Shown here piece by piece: positions 61,497-64,000 of a stretch of DNA of 64,000 bases (the stretch's first letter is position 1; each line of letters opens with the position of its first letter). The position numbers were made by a program, and so were the translations under genes. Where the stretch lies: the NCBI GenBank assembly GCA_032358165.1, contig JAALGY010000035.1, positions 806,001 through 870,000 on the forward strand, given 5' to 3'. The stretch comes from Diplosphaera chodatii. Taxonomy: Eukaryota; Chlorophyta; Trebouxiophyceae; Prasiolales; Stichococcaceae. The notes under the pieces were generated by a model. It was not told where the DNA came from and did not search any database. It saw only the letters and a program-made list of their open reading frames with translations.

Positions 61497-63744
61497 TCAT
61501 ACTACGTTTCCATGCACCTGCCACGTCTGCAGCGTGCACTTGTGCATGCATTTGTGCAAGAAGTCATAGGCATACCGCGGCTGCTGCTGGTTGTAGTGGA
61601 ACTTGATTGTTGCCATCATTTCCAGAGTGTCCACCGCCAGCCCGCTGCGGCGCTGCCCCTCGTAGAAGCCGAGCTGAGAGAAGAGGCGCTCTGGATCGGC
61701 AGCGTGCGGGCAGATGGCATACAGCAGCGTTGCCAGCGCCTTTAGCACATCAGCCGCGGCATCTGGCATGCTTGCCCACCAATCGCTGACTGGCATGCCG
61801 GACGGGCACTCGAGGCAGAAAGGCGCCCTGTCCAGCACATATGCAAGCAACTGCGCCACAAGCCGGCTGCACTCAGCCGCATTGTAGTTTCGTTTCTGCA
61901 TCAGCTCCACCGCCGGCTGCAGCAGCGGCTGGTGCTGCCCGGCAAGCACCACCTTGTACCGCGGATCCAGCAGCAGCGCAAGGCGCGCCAGAGGATCGTC
62001 CATCTCGCGCCAGCGCTTTTGGAACGCATAGACCAGGTGCTGGAAGAAGTCCCGTGGCAGCGACGGTCCGATGGCCATGATGTTGCGCGCCAGGTACATG
62101 AACATGCGTGTGCAGTCCGCCAAGGTTGTGCCGCTGCCCTGGACGGCTCCGATGACCTTTGCAAAGGGCTCCAGGAGCTTGAGCAGCTTGTGCAGATCCT
62201 CCCAAAAGGCTCTGTCCTTGATGATGGCTGCGACCTCGGCGCTGATGATGGCTGCATACTGCTGCACCACATGCTTGAGTGCCATCTCGTTCTCCATGAC
62301 GGAGATGACCATGAGCACTGTGCTGGTCATACGAGTCTTGTTGGCCGACTGCAGCCGGCGCGGGATCTTCAGCAGGACCCTGGCCTTTTGCAGCTCGTCC
62401 CCTGCCCTGTGCGAGCGCTGGAAGAAGTACACCGCTTTCTGAGCTCGCCCAATGAGACCCCGCGGCCAGGGGTATGCCACCACGCTGTTCAAGACCAGAC
62501 CGAAAGCATGCATCATGCACCGGAAGGGCAGAATGTGCCTGCAGTGGTGCGCATATACTGTCAGGCCACGCTACACATGCAGAGTTGGTCAGCGCATCAG
62601 ATGGTACAAGCACCCGCCAGTACCCACTTGTAGCCTGGTGTCTCGACAACCAAGCGGCGTGCTGCCACCATGTTGGCTGCATTGTCCGTGACGATGAAGG
62701 ACACCCTGCGGGGGTTCTCCTCGCTGACCTTATCGATCTGCTCCTTGATCATGGCTGCATCGACAGGAGGAGAGAGTGTGATGTCTCTTTTAGCAGCCAG
62801 CAGCATATGCGATGATGTGAACTGCCATACAGTTACACCAAGTCCAGTCATTGCAGAGGTGACGCATAGGTGCGCACCAGCCAGGTTGACAGCAGTGTGG
62901 TGCGAAGAAGATATGTTGGTCAGGCCCAACACCTGCACACTGCCGCTGCGCATGCGCAGCATCCAGCCCATCACGCTGTCATTGCACGCGTTTGACCAGC
63001 CGTCCAGCAGCAACGTCATGTCAGTCTCGTTCTTCCGCTCCTCCTCGCTTGCATTCTTCACCTTGGCATACTCTTGAGAGAGCACGTAGGTGCGCAGCTT
63101 GGTGGCACCTGCATGCTCAAGCAGTTGCAGCAAGTATGACTTGACGCGTGATATCCTGATTGCTGAGCTGCGGCATGTGGAGCGCAGCATCAGGCTCGCA
63201 ACCCAGGCGCATGATGCGCACCTGCGACCTTGTAACCCGGTGAGAGACCACCGATGAACTGCACAAAGAAAGGGTCGTCGACTGTATTGAAGGCGATCCC
63301 AGGACTGACGAGCCACTTGCAGAGCTCGGCGTTGTGCTGGTCATCCTTCGCCTTGTCCGTCACATTCTGTGTTCTGAAGAGGAAGCTACCCATGCCAGGC
63401 TGCATAAGTGAGCTCTCTGCTGATCGTTTGCCAGATCTGGATCCCGGCAGGCTGCTGTTGCTGCCTGCCTTCCCGGCTGCTCTGTCGATGGCGTTCTTCT
63501 TGACACTAGCAGGAGCCTCTTCGCAAATCTGTGTGTGCCGATCTAGATGCAACTTCCTAGCATCGCTGATCACTGTTGAACAGTGCTTGCACCTGACGGG
63601 GGCTGTGCTGCCTGTATCTGTGCTATCAATCAGGTCGAACTCTTCTCTAATCGGATCAGGGGTTCGGCCAGTCTTCTTGCGAGAAGGATTTGCTACCTCT
63701 GCGACAATAGAAACGCGGTCTGCAATGCTCTCAGCGTTTGACAT
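61497..63744 (-). CDS. hAT transposase, three exons, 699 aa
   Basis: Exons 63744-63222, 63162-62628, 62538-61497 give 700 codons including the stop, with consistent phases and GT-AG introns. The N-terminus has a BED-type finger (VRCKHCSTVISDARKLHLDR...QIC). The joint at 63,222 restores GYKVAAIRISRVKSYLL. Acidic motifs TLLLDGWSN and SFIVTDNAANM hold the likely catalytic Asp pair; NKTRMTSTVLM fits the conserved R/W region; the C-terminus WWASMPDAAADVLKAL...DPERLFSQLGFYEGQRR is the hAT dimerisation domain. No frameshift is seen, so it may be functional. It would act in the nucleus on the element's TIRs. Confidence 0.8.
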
Positions 63745-63906
63745 CCCCTGAGATGCAGGACAACAATGTGTGAGTGTGGGGAATGCTCGAATGCACCTAC
63801 GTGCAGGCAGCCACTTGAATTTCGCGGAGCCTCAGGCATGCGGCGGCTGCACTACTGCAGGAGCGGCGGTGGGCTGGATCCAGCGGCGGCAGCGGCGGCG
63901 GTTTTG
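63745..63906 (-). promoter_or_regulatory. Probable hAT promoter region
   Basis: The 160 bp between the transposase ATG and the sub-terminal repeats must hold its 5' UTR and promoter. I see a GCGGCGG-rich stretch but no clear TATA box. Confidence 0.35.
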
Positions 63907-64000
63907 TTTAAACACACCCCCTCCTGGCCCTTGCGCGCTTAAACATGTTTAAACACGTGTTTAAACACGGTATGTTTAAACACGGTAGTTTAAGCGCGTA
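63907..64000. repeat. hAT right end with sub-terminal repeats
   Basis: At least five TGTTTAAAC-type motifs in 90 bp, ending with the 16-bp TIR. The dense palindromic TTTAAA spacing would suit cooperative transposase binding. Confidence 0.8.

Larger units (their letters stand above)
60260..64000 (-). mobile_element. hAT transposon with 16-bp TIRs
   Basis: Left end TACGCGCTTAAACTAC (60,260-60,275) and right end its exact inverse (63,985-64,000), 3,741 bp apart, enclosing a hAT transposase gene. Sub-terminal GTTTAAACA motifs are numerous at the right (63,907-63,980) and present at the left (60,291), as expected for transposase-binding repeats. The right flank lies outside the window, so the 8-bp TSD cannot be checked; the left flank reads TCACCAGTG. 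Confidence 0.8.

Noticed and set aside
63907..64000. Telomere-like or centromeric TTTAAAC repeat
   Set aside because: The motifs are irregularly spaced, end in a perfect inverse of 60,260-60,275 and belong to the hAT sub-terminal region.

Overview
The window is nuclear DNA of a eukaryote and looks like a repeat-rich green alga (chlorophyte). The reasons are GC-rich sequence, Ala/Gln/Pro homopolymer tracts from GCA/CAG/CCX repeats, short GT-AG and GC-AG introns, APE-type LINEs, and KDZ and hAT DNA transposons side by side. There is no prokaryotic signal, rRNA, tRNA gene or CRISPR array. The species is not identifiable from the sequence alone.

Region 1 (1-28,551) is a nest of retroposons inserted into each other. 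Four families recur; the names are mine. LINE-A has ORF1 with a coiled coil, ORF2 with APE endonuclease and RT (FYADD box), a Cys-rich C-terminus, and a 3' end of TGTCAA repeats. LINE-B is L1-like, with APE, RT, a long Pro-rich C-terminal part, a 3' UTR holding a 92-bp minisatellite, and a (CAAA)n tail. RtE is a 1.37-kb non-coding retroposon whose 3' ~240 bp resemble LINE-B and whose 5' end carries a 13-bp-stem palindrome. SINE-D is a ~225-bp unit with a tRNA-like T-arm that often inserts as more than one head-to-tail unit. Target-site duplications (TSDs) and uninterrupted sister copies let many insertions be bounded to the base. A 2,155-bp block is tandemly repeated at 24,399-28,551.

Region 2 (28,552-37,744) is a 9.2-kb KDZ-superfamily DNA transposon inside one of those repeat units. 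It has ~156-bp terminal inverted repeats (TIRs) and an 8-bp TSD, and the matching empty site is kept in the neighbouring unit. It holds a six-exon transposase gene on the minus strand (one frameshift), an unrecognised gene on the plus strand, and a 778-bp TA-flanked element inside its right TIR.

Region 3 (37,745-48,060) returns to LINEs. It has the most complete LINE-A copy (38,863-44,510), with a 703-bp internal tandem duplication of the RT, then a 5'-truncated LINE-A and the APE/RT half of a LINE-B on the minus strand.

Region 4 (48,061-60,259) is free of those repeats and holds several unrecognised spliced genes: a minus gene, divergent plus genes with Cys clusters, and a minus gene ending in a ubiquitin-protease-like His box. 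It may be another large element or a host gene cluster; I found no TIRs. Region 5 (60,260-64,000) is an apparently complete hAT transposon with 16-bp TIRs, the right one ending at the last base. Its transposase reads as three exons giving 699 aa.

Most coding sequence is mobile-element derived and broken. The best candidates for intact proteins are the hAT transposase and the USP-like gene.
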